Part shown: piece after piece, positions 50,220-57,804 of the stretch
Layout: the number at the start of each line of letters is the position of its first letter
Position numbering within the stretch: position 1 is the stretch's first letter
Assembly: GCF_004120195.1 (NCBI RefSeq)
Contig: NZ_SCHN01000013.1
Coordinates: forward strand, 124,001-188,000
Reading direction: 5' to 3'
Length of the DNA: 64,000 bases
Origin: Enterovibrio baiacu
Lineage (GTDB): Bacteria; Pseudomonadota; Gammaproteobacteria; Enterobacterales; Vibrionaceae
Program-made: the position numbers and the translations under genes
Notes under the pieces: model-generated
Seen by the model: only the letters and a program-made list of their open reading frames with translations
Told to the model about the DNA's origin: nothing
The model's database searches: none

Positions 50220-52172
50220 TTATTGTTTACGCCAGCGCTGCCTTTTACGGGTTGCAGGGCTACCGGAAAGCTCCGCACCTAACCATCGACCTTGGCCGCC
50301 TTGTACGCCGAGTTGCATCAAGGTTTTCCACTCATGTTCAGATTCCACCCCAACCGCTAACACTTGTGTCGGCGTTGGCTCACAAGCCCCCAACATACTG
50401 CGTACATAAAGTTGATTTTCAGGGCGCAGGTTTATGTCACGAACAAGGCTTCTGTGCAGCTTGATATATTTAGGTTGGATATCTTTCACGTAGTGCGTAC
50501 TGACCACCGAACGGCCTGCCTGATCGACCACCAAAGGACACCCTAAAGCGCGGATCATTCTGAGCGTTGGGCGAACCGCGTCGAAGTGGTTGACGAGAGG
50601 GCCTTCCGACACTTCAAACATCAATCGATTAAGCACGCTACGCGGTGTTTGCAGCAGTGTATCTCGCAGCCATTTTTGGAAAGGTCGCTGACGCAATGAT
50701 TCGGCGCACACGTTAATCGCGAGGGTTTCTCTGCCATCACCTTGGCGAAGTTGTTGTAAGGCTTTGGTCACCACGGCGCGATCAAGTCGGCTGTTAAAAC
50801 CGATCAAATCAATGCCATTCATGAAGCGAGATGCTTTGACCACTAAACCATTTTCGTCTTTTATTCGCGCAAGAAGCTCGGTATGAAGGTCATTTTGCTG
50901 GGTGTCTTTCACGGCTTGGCGGTATAAATCTGGACCGCCGTTTTCAAATACCCGTGTCAGCAGCGTACGCCAACGCACACTGCCGCGTGCATCTTCGGCC
51001 ACCACGTCTTTCTTAAAGGCATACCAACCATTAGACGCTTGCAGAACGGCGCTGCGTTTTGCCATGTCCGCCTCTTCCATCAAACGACCGCGACGCTCGC
51101 CCGTGATAAAGAAGGTCATCCCCATGTGCGCCCAGTTCTCTTCCTCAAGCACTTCTGGTGGACTTAAACGCTCTAACGCCTTCATAAGCTGATTGGCAAA
51201 CAAACGTGCCTCTTTGCCCGATTGATGAACCAGCAAGATGGCAAATTCGGTGTCGTAGTAACGCGCCAAGATGGCATCAGGAAAACGCTGCACTGCATTC
51301 GATAGCACATTACCCACCTCTTTGACCCACTCGTCTGCGCCAGATTTCCCAAGATCTTGCACCAAGGAATCCCACTCACCTATGCGGATGATCATAACCG
51401 CACCATGCGCCCCTTTGTCTTGCAGCAGGGTTTGAAGGCGGTTATCGAACATCACGCGATTCGCAGCACCGGTGAGCTTATCGAGGAAGGTGTTAGTTCG
51501 AATGAAGGTGTCGAAGCGGCTACGTTCTTGTCTCGCATCACGAAGTTCTGCAATCATTTGATCCAAGGCGATGCTGGCAGTAACAGGCCATTCACGTTCG
51601 TCCCCTTTCTGCACTTCTTCCGCGCGCCCCGCGAGGATCATTCGCCCCCTGTCTTCCAACAACTCAGCACCGTGCAATTGCATTTTCAGCCAACGAATAC
51701 CCCAGGCTAACGACAGAACAATCACCAGAACAGCAAGCGAAAGGGAAAACATGGGGCCGATGGAGTACGCAAAATCCGCGTAAGGTGGCACGGCTTTTAC
51801 CGTGACAAAAAAACCGGGGTTATTCGGCAGCTCATAGCGGTTTTCCACTAGCTCAACCGGGCGAACTGCAATTTGAATTTGGTCATAACGATACAAAAGC
51901 CCTGTGCGGCTGCTTATTTCAAGCTCTACCACATCACTAGCCTTCAGTAGCTTAGGTAGCCACATGCCAATGTTTTCAGCTTCGACAGGATTGCTGACCG
52001 CCTCATCGATTTGAACGACCACTTGTTTCAGGTAATGGGACAGGAAATCCGTTCCCAATTTACGGAAGCTGACGGCACCGCCAATAAAAAGCACAAACAT
52101 CGCACAGACGACGATAAGCGTAACAAAAGCCACCAATCGGTTGGTGAGCTTCATCCCGGCAACTTTTCTCAT
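50220..52172 (-). CDS. csrD: CsrD/MshH: degenerate GGDEF-EAL regulator of CsrB-type RNA decay
   Basis: 650-residue membrane protein with two N-terminal helices flanking a periplasmic domain, then GGDEF- and EAL-like domains. Both active sites are degenerate: the GGDEF position reads YYDTE and EAL reads ELL, so cyclase or phosphodiesterase activity is not expected. CsrD of E. coli makes CsrB/CsrC RNA sensitive to RNase E. In V. cholerae the same gene is mshH, next to mshI. The first ATG at 52172 is used; an ATG six codons later (MKLTNRLVAF) is also reasonable. Confidence 0.92.
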   Translation of the reverse strand: MRKVAGMKLTNRLVAFVTLIVVCAMFVLFIGGAVSFRKLGTDFLSHYLKQVVVQIDEAVSNPVEAENIGMWLPKLLKASDVVELEISSRTGLLYRYDQIQIAVRPVELVENRYELPNNPGFFVTVKAVPPYADFAYSIGPMFSLSLAVLVIVLSLAWGIRWLKMQLHGAELLEDRGRMILAGRAEEVQKGDEREWPVTASIALDQMIAELRDARQERSRFDTFIRTNTFLDKLTGAANRVMFDNRLQTLLQDKGAHGAVMIIRIGEWDSLVQDLGKSGADEWVKEVGNVLSNAVQRFPDAILARYYDTEFAILLVHQSGKEARLFANQLMKALERLSPPEVLEEENWAHMGMTFFITGERRGRLMEEADMAKRSAVLQASNGWYAFKKDVVAEDARGSVRWRTLLTRVFENGGPDLYRQAVKDTQQNDLHTELLARIKDENGLVVKASRFMNGIDLIGFNSRLDRAVVTKALQQLRQGDGRETLAINVCAESLRQRPFQKWLRDTLLQTPRSVLNRLMFEVSEGPLVNHFDAVRPTLRMIRALGCPLVVDQAGRSVVSTHYVKDIQPKYIKLHRSLVRDINLRPENQLYVRSMLGACEPTPTQVLAVGVESEHEWKTLMQLGVQGGQGRWLGAELSGSPATRKRQRWRKQ

Positions 52173-52425
52173 GTAAAGTCCACTAGTTGGTATTGACCAC
52201 TCTCTAAATCCTTTTAAAGCAGTTTAGCGAGGCCAAGGTTGCATTTCGGCAAGTGTTTTAGAATATTGGTACGCGTTTACGGGCACGCGTTGTTCCACAT
52301 GTGTATCTGGCTGACGCAGCGCGATCCTGTATGAATCTCAGACCTAATCAACAGTTTGGGTATATTATCGTTCTTCCCGAAATGAAAGTGAACGCAATCT
52401 CAATACTATTGGAATGAATCATTAA

Positions 52426-53304
52426 ATGGATTGGATTACCTGCGCCAAAAGCTATGTCACCGTGGTTGAAATGGGGTCGCTCGCGCAAGCAGCAACAAAA
52501 CTCAACACCTCAAGCTCTGCGCTTTCTAAACGTCTCGCATGGCTTGAAAATCAACTCGGGGTTCAGTTGCTCAAACGCACCACACGAACCCTCACCATGA
52601 CAGATGCTGGCCGCCTGTTTTACCAGCGCGGGAAACTCCTGATTGACGACTGGACCCAACTGGTGTCTGAAACCACCTCAACCTACGGTGAAGTCAGTGG
52701 CGTATTGCGTATTGCCGCCCCTCTCGCCACGGGCAGTCGCCTACTGATCAACAATATTGGCGAGTTCCTAACGGCCCACCCGAACATTCAAGTTGAGATG
52801 CACACCCTCGCGCCAGGGCAATTGCCGGATCCAAATCTCGATGTGGTCATTACGCGCGAACTGGCTGACTTCAACTCTGCCAGTTTTATCGCCACCAAGT
52901 TGTTCGATTTCCAGCCGCGCTTTTTTGCCTCACCCGGCTACCTTGCGCAGCATTCACCGATTCTAGAACCTGAACAGCTTCTTCAGCATAATTGCTTACT
53001 GTATGGATCAACGAGCCACCCTCAGGAGCATGAGTTTGAACACGGCAGAAAACTGCGATTAACGGGTAACTTTGTATCACCAAACCCTGAAGCCTTGGTA
53101 AACGCTGCGGTGGCCGGGCTAGGTATCATTTTGGTCGGCGATGTCACCATACGCAAAGAGTTGGATCAGGGCTTATTAGTGCCGGTGCTACCTGATCTCC
53201 GTCAGCCTAAAAGTGCTGCCTACGCGTATTACCCAAAGCTCGAGTACAACCACACCAAAACACGCTTATTCATCGATTTCATGAAGAACAAGGTGGCGCA
53301 GTAA
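52426..53304 (+). CDS. LysR-family transcriptional regulator
   Basis: 292-residue LTTR with an N-terminal winged helix (about 1-60; GSLAQAATKLNTSSSALSKRLAWLENQLGVQLLKRTTR) and a substrate-binding domain. It belongs to the large branch with short HTH spacing often seen in single-gene regulators (CrgA-like). Effector unknown. An interrupted repeat CAATACTATTG lies about 20 bases before the start and might be its own operator. Convergent with the YbhB-type gene, 14 bases between stops. Confidence 0.85.
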   Translation: MDWITCAKSYVTVVEMGSLAQAATKLNTSSSALSKRLAWLENQLGVQLLKRTTRTLTMTDAGRLFYQRGKLLIDDWTQLVSETTSTYGEVSGVLRIAAPLATGSRLLINNIGEFLTAHPNIQVEMHTLAPGQLPDPNLDVVITRELADFNSASFIATKLFDFQPRFFASPGYLAQHSPILEPEQLLQHNCLLYGSTSHPQEHEFEHGRKLRLTGNFVSPNPEALVNAAVAGLGIILVGDVTIRKELDQGLLVPVLPDLRQPKSAAYAYYPKLEYNHTKTRLFIDFMKNKVAQ

Positions 53305-53318
53305 CACCAGAATGTCTG

Positions 53319-53873
53319 TTATTTTCTCGTATTGGTTGGTGCAAGCAATTGTGCCTCCCCGACTCTGTGCTGAAGAATGTAGTACCCAGCCAATGCAGGC
53401 GAGCCGTCAGTGGGCACATCCAGCGTCTCAACATCCAATGCATACACGGTGATTTTATAATTGTGTGGCGCTGAGTTTGGTGGAGGGCATGCACCACCAA
53501 AGCCCACAAAACCGAAATCATTGCGCTGCATCTGAGCCCCTTTTGGCAGATTCTCACCGCTTTGATTGCCAGCATCACTGGCTAATTGCGTTTGATTGGC
53601 AGGAATATTGATCATCACCCAATGCCACCAGCCACTGCCTGTTGGCGCGTCTGGGTCATACATGGTCACGGCAAAACTTTTCGTTCCTTTCGGCGCATCT
53701 CGCCACACTAACTCGGGAGAAACATTGCCTCCTTCACACCCCCATTGATTAAATACCTGCTGGGTGTTTAACGACGCGCCTTCCGTCACCTGAGGGCTTG
53801 TTACCACCATAGATGTTGCGGTGAATGGAAGCATCGTCAACGCACTGACCACAACCGCTAACCTTGTCTTCAT
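53319..53873 (-). CDS. Periplasmic YbhB/YbcL family (PEBP-like) protein
   Basis: Phosphatidylethanolamine-binding-protein fold, YbhB/YbcL type. ATG 53873 gives a 184-residue product with a signal peptide (cleavage around ATSMVV) so it should be periplasmic. Family motifs: YDPDAPTGSGWWHWVMINIP, with the ligand-site DPDAP and WxHW, and GACPPPNSAPHNYKITVYAL. Function of bacterial members is unclear. No operon partner. Confidence 0.88.
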   Translation of the reverse strand: MKTRLAVVVSALTMLPFTATSMVVTSPQVTEGASLNTQQVFNQWGCEGGNVSPELVWRDAPKGTKSFAVTMYDPDAPTGSGWWHWVMINIPANQTQLASDAGNQSGENLPKGAQMQRNDFGFVGFGGACPPPNSAPHNYKITVYALDVETLDVPTDGSPALAGYYILQHRVGEAQLLAPTNTRK

Positions 53874-54020
53874 ATCTGTCTCTCCATTATGCATTCGAAA
53901 GAGTATTGTTCATGCTCTCTAAACAACTCGACTCATATTCAATACAGAAGGATGTTGACGGTTTTAGTGAGGGAAAGCGGTGTGAAAGGCGTTAAGGAGG
54001 AAAATCATGAAGCCGAAAAC

Positions 54021-54048
54021 AACAAACCCCGCCGAAGCAGGGTTTGTT
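54021..54048 (-). terminator. Probable terminator after ssb
   Basis: AACAAACCC / GGGTTTGTT nine-base-pair stem with a 10-base loop, about 56 bases after the ssb stop on the minus strand; followed there by GTTTTC, a weak T tract. Confidence 0.65.
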
Positions 54049-54104
54049 TATGCATTCATGTCAATCATACCAAGACGATTGAAGGTGTTTTCATCACTGT
54101 GTGA

Positions 54105-54629
54105 TTAAAACGGAATGTCATCATCAAAATCAGGCATGTCATTGTACTGAGGCGCCTGATTTTGTTGTTGAGGTGCTTGTTGCTGTGGCTTCTGCTGGTA
54201 AGAAGGTTGCTGAGGCTGACCCCAGTTACCACCTTGTTGCTGCGACTGTTGAGCTTGTTGGCCTTGACCACCGCCCATGCCACCACCAGAACGGCTGTCT
54301 AGCATTTGCATTTCGTTCGCTACGATTTCAGTCGTGTAACGGTCTTGACCATCTTGACCCTGCCACTTACGTGTTTGCAGGCGGCCTTCCAAATACACTT
54401 TAGACCCTTTTTTCAGGTACTCACCCGCGATCTCTGCAAGACGACGATACATCACCACACGGTGCCATTCGGTCATCTCTTTGTTCTCGCCAGTGTTCTT
54501 GTCGCGCCACGTTTCTGAGGTCGCAACGGTCAGATTAGCAACTGCACCGCCATTTGGCAGATAGCGAACTTCAGGGTCATTACCCAAGTTGCCAATCAAA
54601 ATTACTTTGTTTACACCACGGCTGGCCAT
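54105..54629 (-). CDS. ssb: Single-stranded DNA-binding protein
   Basis: Replication and repair SSB. The 174-residue product has the OB-fold (about 5-112; [23 protein letters not shown]), a Gln/Gly/Pro-rich linker and the acidic partner-binding tip PDFDDDIPF. Usually uvrA lies divergently next to ssb; here the divergent neighbour is a VpsT-like regulator. No recognisable LexA box is present upstream. Confidence 0.97.
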   Translation of the reverse strand: MASRGVNKVILIGNLGNDPEVRYLPNGGAVANLTVATSETWRDKNTGENKEMTEWHRVVMYRRLAEIAGEYLKKGSKVYLEGRLQTRKWQGQDGQDRYTTEIVANEMQMLDSRSGGGMGGGQGQQAQQSQQQGGNWGQPQQPSYQQKPQQQAPQQQNQAPQYNDMPDFDDDIPF

Positions 54630-55025
54630 ATTTTGCTCCCAAACCTTTTCATTACGGCATCGAAATGCGCGATTAGCGCTTAAACGATGATGATAACAGA
54701 TGCGGGAAAATTCTTCACAGCTTTGAATTGATTCTGTGGACTCGTTAAAAAGGCTCCATTAGTTTCATATTTGCACGAATGAAATCAAAAACATCGAGTG
54801 AAGAAACGACGACAAAGCGCAAATTGTATTAGACTTACAAGGAGTTTGAGTGAAGCATCGCAGTGTGCTGTTCATCAAAGAGTTCAAGAAATGATACGAA
54901 TCCGTTTCAGCATGTGCAGTTAGAATGCTGCGACTTAATATATTTTGCGAACCATGTTCCAGATACACCACCGAGTGTCGGTGAGGGAAACCGCTTCGTA
55001 CTTATTTAAAGCATTAGGGATACAC
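54630..55025. other. Intergenic region ssb / VpsT-like gene
   Basis: 396 A/T-rich bases that should contain both promoters. TATCAT on the minus strand near 54693-54698 is a possible ssb -10 with a poor -35. On the plus side TAATAT near 54937 may serve the regulator, and a small perfect hairpin CACCGA-GTG-TCGGTG (54969-54983) lies in its likely leader. No c-di-GMP riboswitch core and no LexA box seen. Confidence 0.5.
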
Positions 55026-55703
55026 ATGCCAATCATTGAAACCACCTCAGACAAATACACTATCCTGCTTGTTTCTGAACCTAGCATGACAATCAATGCG
55101 TTGATTTCCTGCCTCGAGAAAGAAATAGAGAGCAGTGTGGCGCTGGTGGAAAAGCAAGAAATTGGCGACAAACTCGCAACGTCTTCCGGCCTTGTGCTTA
55201 TCGATTTGAGCGCGTTCGAAGGCGATGCAGTGAACTATGTGAAACAAAGTCTTGCGCCATTTAGCGAGCAACATGTTTTTGCACTGTTTAATGCGCACGA
55301 CTTGTCTGCCAAGGAACTTGCAAGCTGGCCGTTCATCAAAGGTGTCTTCAAAAAAGAAGATGACCTCGAACATTTGTGCCACGGCATCGAAAAAATGCTT
55401 TCTGGTGAATACTGGCTACCCCGCCAAAAATTGGCTGAACTCATCCACTACTACCAGCAGAACAACAACAATGCGATCGATTATTCAGAGATTTGTCTGA
55501 CTAACCGAGAGCAGCAGATTTTACGTAAGCTGGTCACGGGCGCGTCCAACAGCGAAATCGCAGACAGCTTGTTCGTGTCAGAACATACCGTAAAGTCTCA
55601 CCTGTATAATATCTTCAAGAAAATCAACGTTAAGAACCGTGTTCAAGCGGTATTCTGGGCGAAGAACAACCTGTCAGTCATCGGCCTCGACTACCAAGGC
55701 TAA
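55026..55703 (+). CDS. VpsT/CsgD-type LuxR-family biofilm regulator
   Basis: 225-residue regulator with an N-terminal receiver-like domain lacking the phosphoacceptor pattern and a C-terminal LuxR HTH (about 158-218; LTNREQQIL, SNSEIADSLFVSEHTVKSHL). It closely follows V. cholerae VpsT, including the C-terminal KKINVKNRVQAVFWAKNN. The c-di-GMP motif of VpsT, W[FLM][TS]R, appears as WLPR at 130-133, with Pro at the third position. ATG 55026 follows AGGG at 6 bases; longer forms are possible in frame. By context it likely controls the RTX, T1SS and polysaccharide genes that follow, like BrpT or CpsQ. Confidence 0.85.
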   Translation: MPIIETTSDKYTILLVSEPSMTINALISCLEKEIESSVALVEKQEIGDKLATSSGLVLIDLSAFEGDAVNYVKQSLAPFSEQHVFALFNAHDLSAKELASWPFIKGVFKKEDDLEHLCHGIEKMLSGEYWLPRQKLAELIHYYQQNNNNAIDYSEICLTNREQQILRKLVTGASNSEIADSLFVSEHTVKSHLYNIFKKINVKNRVQAVFWAKNNLSVIGLDYQG

Positions 55704-55708
55704 CTTGT

Positions 55709-55742
55709 TATAAGGAAAGGCTTTTATAAGTGTTTCCTTATA
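55709..55742 (+). terminator. Inverted repeat after the VpsT-like gene (possible terminator)
   Basis: Perfect 10-base arms TATAAGGAAA / TTTCCTTATA with a 14-base loop, five bases after the stop codon. A/T-rich stem without a clean T tract, so termination is probable but weak; the left arm could also be an operator. Confidence 0.5.
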
Positions 55743-55778
55743 TTCCCGCAAAATCGAGACACCTCTGTATAGAGTAAT

Positions 55779-55803
55779 ACACCATAGTCATAAGGCATGG
55801 TGT
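55779..55803. repeat. Inverted repeat upstream of the first RTX gene
   Basis: ACACCAT (55779-55785) and ATGGTGT (55797-55803) are separated by 11 bases, about 110 bases before the RTX start: the size and place of a dimeric regulator site. Confidence 0.45.
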
Positions 55804-55913
55804 GCGCTTTATCCTCACATCTATTCACCTCAGTACACCCTGCAACATAACTAAAAAACATATGATGACCCAGTTGGCTTTCTTAGTAGCTCATTTAAGA
55901 AAGGGGCAGGACA

Positions 55914-56531
55914 ATGGCTGACATAAATGGCACCGCTGTAGCGGAAACGCTTTATGGCACAGATGAATCTGACAATATTTTTAGCTTTGGAGGAGATGAC
56001 GTAAAAGTAGGGTTCGGCGGAGACGATAATGTGTTCGGCGGCAGAGGTAATGACCTGATGACAGGTGGTGCTGGCAACGACTTCGTGAGCGGCGGTATTG
56101 GCGACGATGTAGTTGGTGGCGGTAGCGGTGATGACATCCTTTTCGGAGGAGAAGGCGATGATGATGTACTTGGAGGCATAGGTAACGACTTATTATTTGC
56201 AGTGTCTGGCAACGATAGATTGTTTGGCGGAGACGGCGATGATTGGTTAGTAAGTGGTATCGACAACGATTTCCTTATTGGGGGTTCAGGTGCCGATACA
56301 TTTCTTTTCGATAACATTCTTGGCACCAGCACCGGCGACGATCGCGTTGTCGATTTCGAAATAGGCATAGACACATTGTTTATTCGCGCAACAGGTGACA
56401 CTGATTTCGCGTCACTCAGCATCTCTCAAGTGGGTATCAATACGTTAATAAGCCTTGCGGACGGCTCAAGCTTCATCCTCAACGGCATTACATCCACTGA
56501 TTTATCTGCGAGTGATTTCCATATCGTCTAA
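55914..56531 (+). CDS. Secreted RTX calcium-binding protein, copy 1 (CabA-like matrix protein)
   Basis: 205-residue protein consisting almost only of RTX nonapeptide repeats (GGxGxDxUx; about residues 25-125) plus a C-terminal type I secretion module (DDRVVDFEIGIDTLFI to the end). It ends in SDFHIV, an acidic residue followed by hydrophobic ones as in PrtB/AprA-type signals. There is no signal peptide and no catalytic domain. Such a protein should be secreted unfolded and fold on binding Ca2+ outside. Context (VpsT-like regulator, T1SS, EPS genes) matches CabA of V. vulnificus, a biofilm matrix protein; that role is inferred. Own hairpin terminator follows. Confidence 0.85.
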   Translation: MADINGTAVAETLYGTDESDNIFSFGGDDVKVGFGGDDNVFGGRGNDLMTGGAGNDFVSGGIGDDVVGGGSGDDILFGGEGDDDVLGGIGNDLLFAVSGNDRLFGGDGDDWLVSGIDNDFLIGGSGADTFLFDNILGTSTGDDRVVDFEIGIDTLFIRATGDTDFASLSISQVGINTLISLADGSSFILNGITSTDLSASDFHIV

Positions 56532-56556
56532 ATAATTTTCACGACATCTCATGAGT

Positions 56557-56585
56557 AGGCAGCACACAAACCTTGCGCTGCCTGC
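56557..56585 (+). terminator. Probable terminator after RTX copy 1
   Basis: AGGCAGC (56557-56563) and GCTGCCT (56577-56583) with a 13-base loop, extended by two flanking pairs and followed by TTTAC, 25 bases after the stop. Confidence 0.65.
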
Positions 56586-56687
56586 TTTACAATTCATTTT
56601 CCCTTCCTTGTTGAATGCGCCTAAGGACGTTTTCATCGTCGCGAACAAAGAAATCTCACACCCACCGCCCCGACATTGCGACCCTAA

Positions 56688-56699
56688 CTCAATATTGAG
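56688..56699. promoter_or_regulatory. Perfect 12-base palindrome upstream of RTX copy 2
   Basis: CTCAATATTGAG reads identically on both strands. The half-site CTCAAT/ATTGAG recurs in the inner stem at 56881-56902, so the two may bind the same dimeric regulator. Confidence 0.4.
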
Positions 56700-56871
56700 A
56701 GTCCTTTATTAAACCGCATGCTTAACAACCTAGACACTACATATTTAAAAACCAAGGCACACCTAATCACCTTGATTTACTTAGAGAAATAGAAAAAAAC
56801 AAGAAGTCACATGGTCGTGTCACATTCACGAACCTGCTGATTTGTACCAATAAATCCGCTTCAAGCCATGA

Positions 56872-56919
56872 CGACATTTTCTCAATCCCACTCAAGATTG
56901 AGACAACATAAAAATGTCG
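56872..56919. promoter_or_regulatory. Two-stem structured element upstream of RTX copy 2
   Basis: Outer arms CGACATTTT (56872-56880) and AAAATGTCG (56911-56919) pair perfectly over nine bases; stacked directly on them, CTCAATC (56881-56887) pairs with GATTGAG (56896-56902). An eight-base bulge (56903-56910) lies on one side only. About 145 bases before the gene; could be an operator or part of a folded 5' leader. Confidence 0.55.
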
Positions 56920-57061
56920 ACTGCGTCAAAGTATACCTGCTCAAAAATTGGCAGGCCTCCCCATGTTTTAACGCTTGCCGAACATTCTAAAAACAAAGAA
57001 AACGTCAACGTTGGTATTCATTCAATTGCTTTAGGCAACTTTACAAAGGACACAGGGAAAC

Positions 57062-57679
57062 ATGGCTTTAATTAACGGTACAAGTGGCGTAGACACGCTA
57101 GGTGGTTCTCCAGACGCAGACACGATCAATGGCTTTGGTGGCGATGACCGCATCATTGGTTTTGGTGGTGATGACACTATCTTCGGCGGAAGCGGCGACG
57201 ATTTCTTGATCGGCGGCGGCGGTAACGACGTAGTTCGTGGCGGTGAAGGTGACGATTACGTTGGCGGCGGAAGTGGTGATGACATCCTCTTTGGCGGCGA
57301 AGGCAATGACGATGTTCTCGGTGGCATCGGAAATGACACCTTGTATGCGAACTCAGGTCAAGATCGTCTGTTTGGTGGCTCTGGTGACGACACGCTTGTC
57401 AGCGGTACTGGCAACGATTTTCTTATCGGTGGTAGCGGTGCAGATACGTTCTTTTTCGACAACGTGTTGGAGCAAGGCACAGGCAGCGACCGCGTAACCG
57501 ATTTCGAAGTCGGCGTCGATCTGATCTTCATCCGTGCATCTGGCGACACAGATTTTGCCTCACTGGATATGACACAAGTCGGCAACAACACAGTGATTGA
57601 TCTGGATAACGGTTCAAGCATTACTCTTAACAATATTTCGGTTACAGATCTTACTGCTGACGACTTTCAGATTGTCTGA
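57062..57679 (+). CDS. Secreted RTX calcium-binding protein, copy 2 (CabA-like matrix protein)
   Basis: 205 residues, aligning without gaps to copy 1 along the whole length. About a dozen RTX repeats (residues 24-125, for example FGGSGDDFLIGGGGNDVVRG) precede the shared C-terminal module DRVTDFEVGVDLIFI...LTADDFQIV. The protein contains no Lys, Cys, His or Trp and is strongly acidic. Repeats fit the consensus better than in copy 1. It has AGGG before the ATG and a very strong terminator behind, then the secretion genes. Expected cargo of the T1SS; calcium-dependent matrix role inferred by analogy to CabA/MfpA. Confidence 0.87.
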   Translation: MALINGTSGVDTLGGSPDADTINGFGGDDRIIGFGGDDTIFGGSGDDFLIGGGGNDVVRGGEGDDYVGGGSGDDILFGGEGNDDVLGGIGNDTLYANSGQDRLFGGSGDDTLVSGTGNDFLIGGSGADTFFFDNVLEQGTGSDRVTDFEVGVDLIFIRASGDTDFASLDMTQVGNNTVIDLDNGSSITLNNISVTDLTADDFQIV

Positions 57680-57698
57680 CGGTAAGCGAACTATACTC

Positions 57699-57732
57699 AA
57701 GACAACCAGCGTGAATGCTGGTTGTCTTTTTT
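57699..57732 (+). terminator. Strong terminator between RTX copy 2 and the T1SS genes
   Basis: AGACAACCAGC / GCTGGTTGTCT eleven-base-pair stem, six-base loop and a run of six T. It sits 20 bases after the RTX stop and 73 bases before the ABC gene, so cargo transcript should exceed transporter transcript. Confidence 0.92.
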
Positions 57733-57804
57733 AAGAATTCACTTTAACCCTCTGCACCAACTGAAGTTATCAGTTTGGAGTAAGGTATTTGCGCTAGGTT
57801 TGCC

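Larger units (their letters stand above)
56532..57061. other. 530-base structured intergenic region between the two RTX genes
   Basis: Contains the terminator of copy 1 (56557-56585), a 12-base palindrome (56688-56699), and a large two-stem structure (56872-56919), then an A-rich stretch up to the AGGG ribosome site of copy 2. No credible coding sequence. Its length suggests that copy 2 has its own complex promoter or a long leader. Confidence 0.7.

Noticed and set aside
54630-54760. SOS (LexA) box upstream of ssb
   Set aside because: No CTGT-N8-ACAG match was found, although CTGTGAAG and CCACAG fragments are present.
55952-56422. Open 156-codon frame antisense to RTX copy 1 (and a similar 91-codon frame antisense to copy 2)
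   Set aside because: Its Pro/Ser-rich product is the complement of Gly/Asp repeat codons; such repeats leave the opposite strand free of stops. No ribosome site or family resemblance.
54630-57061. c-di-GMP (GEMM) riboswitch in front of the regulator or RTX genes
   Set aside because: The conserved GEMM core sequences are not recognisable; the stem structures seen do not have that architecture.
57100-57440. Regular DNA repeats that might suggest a CRISPR or satellite
   Set aside because: Periodicity is 27 bases, the nonapeptide unit of RTX proteins, in frame, with imperfect copies and no spacers.
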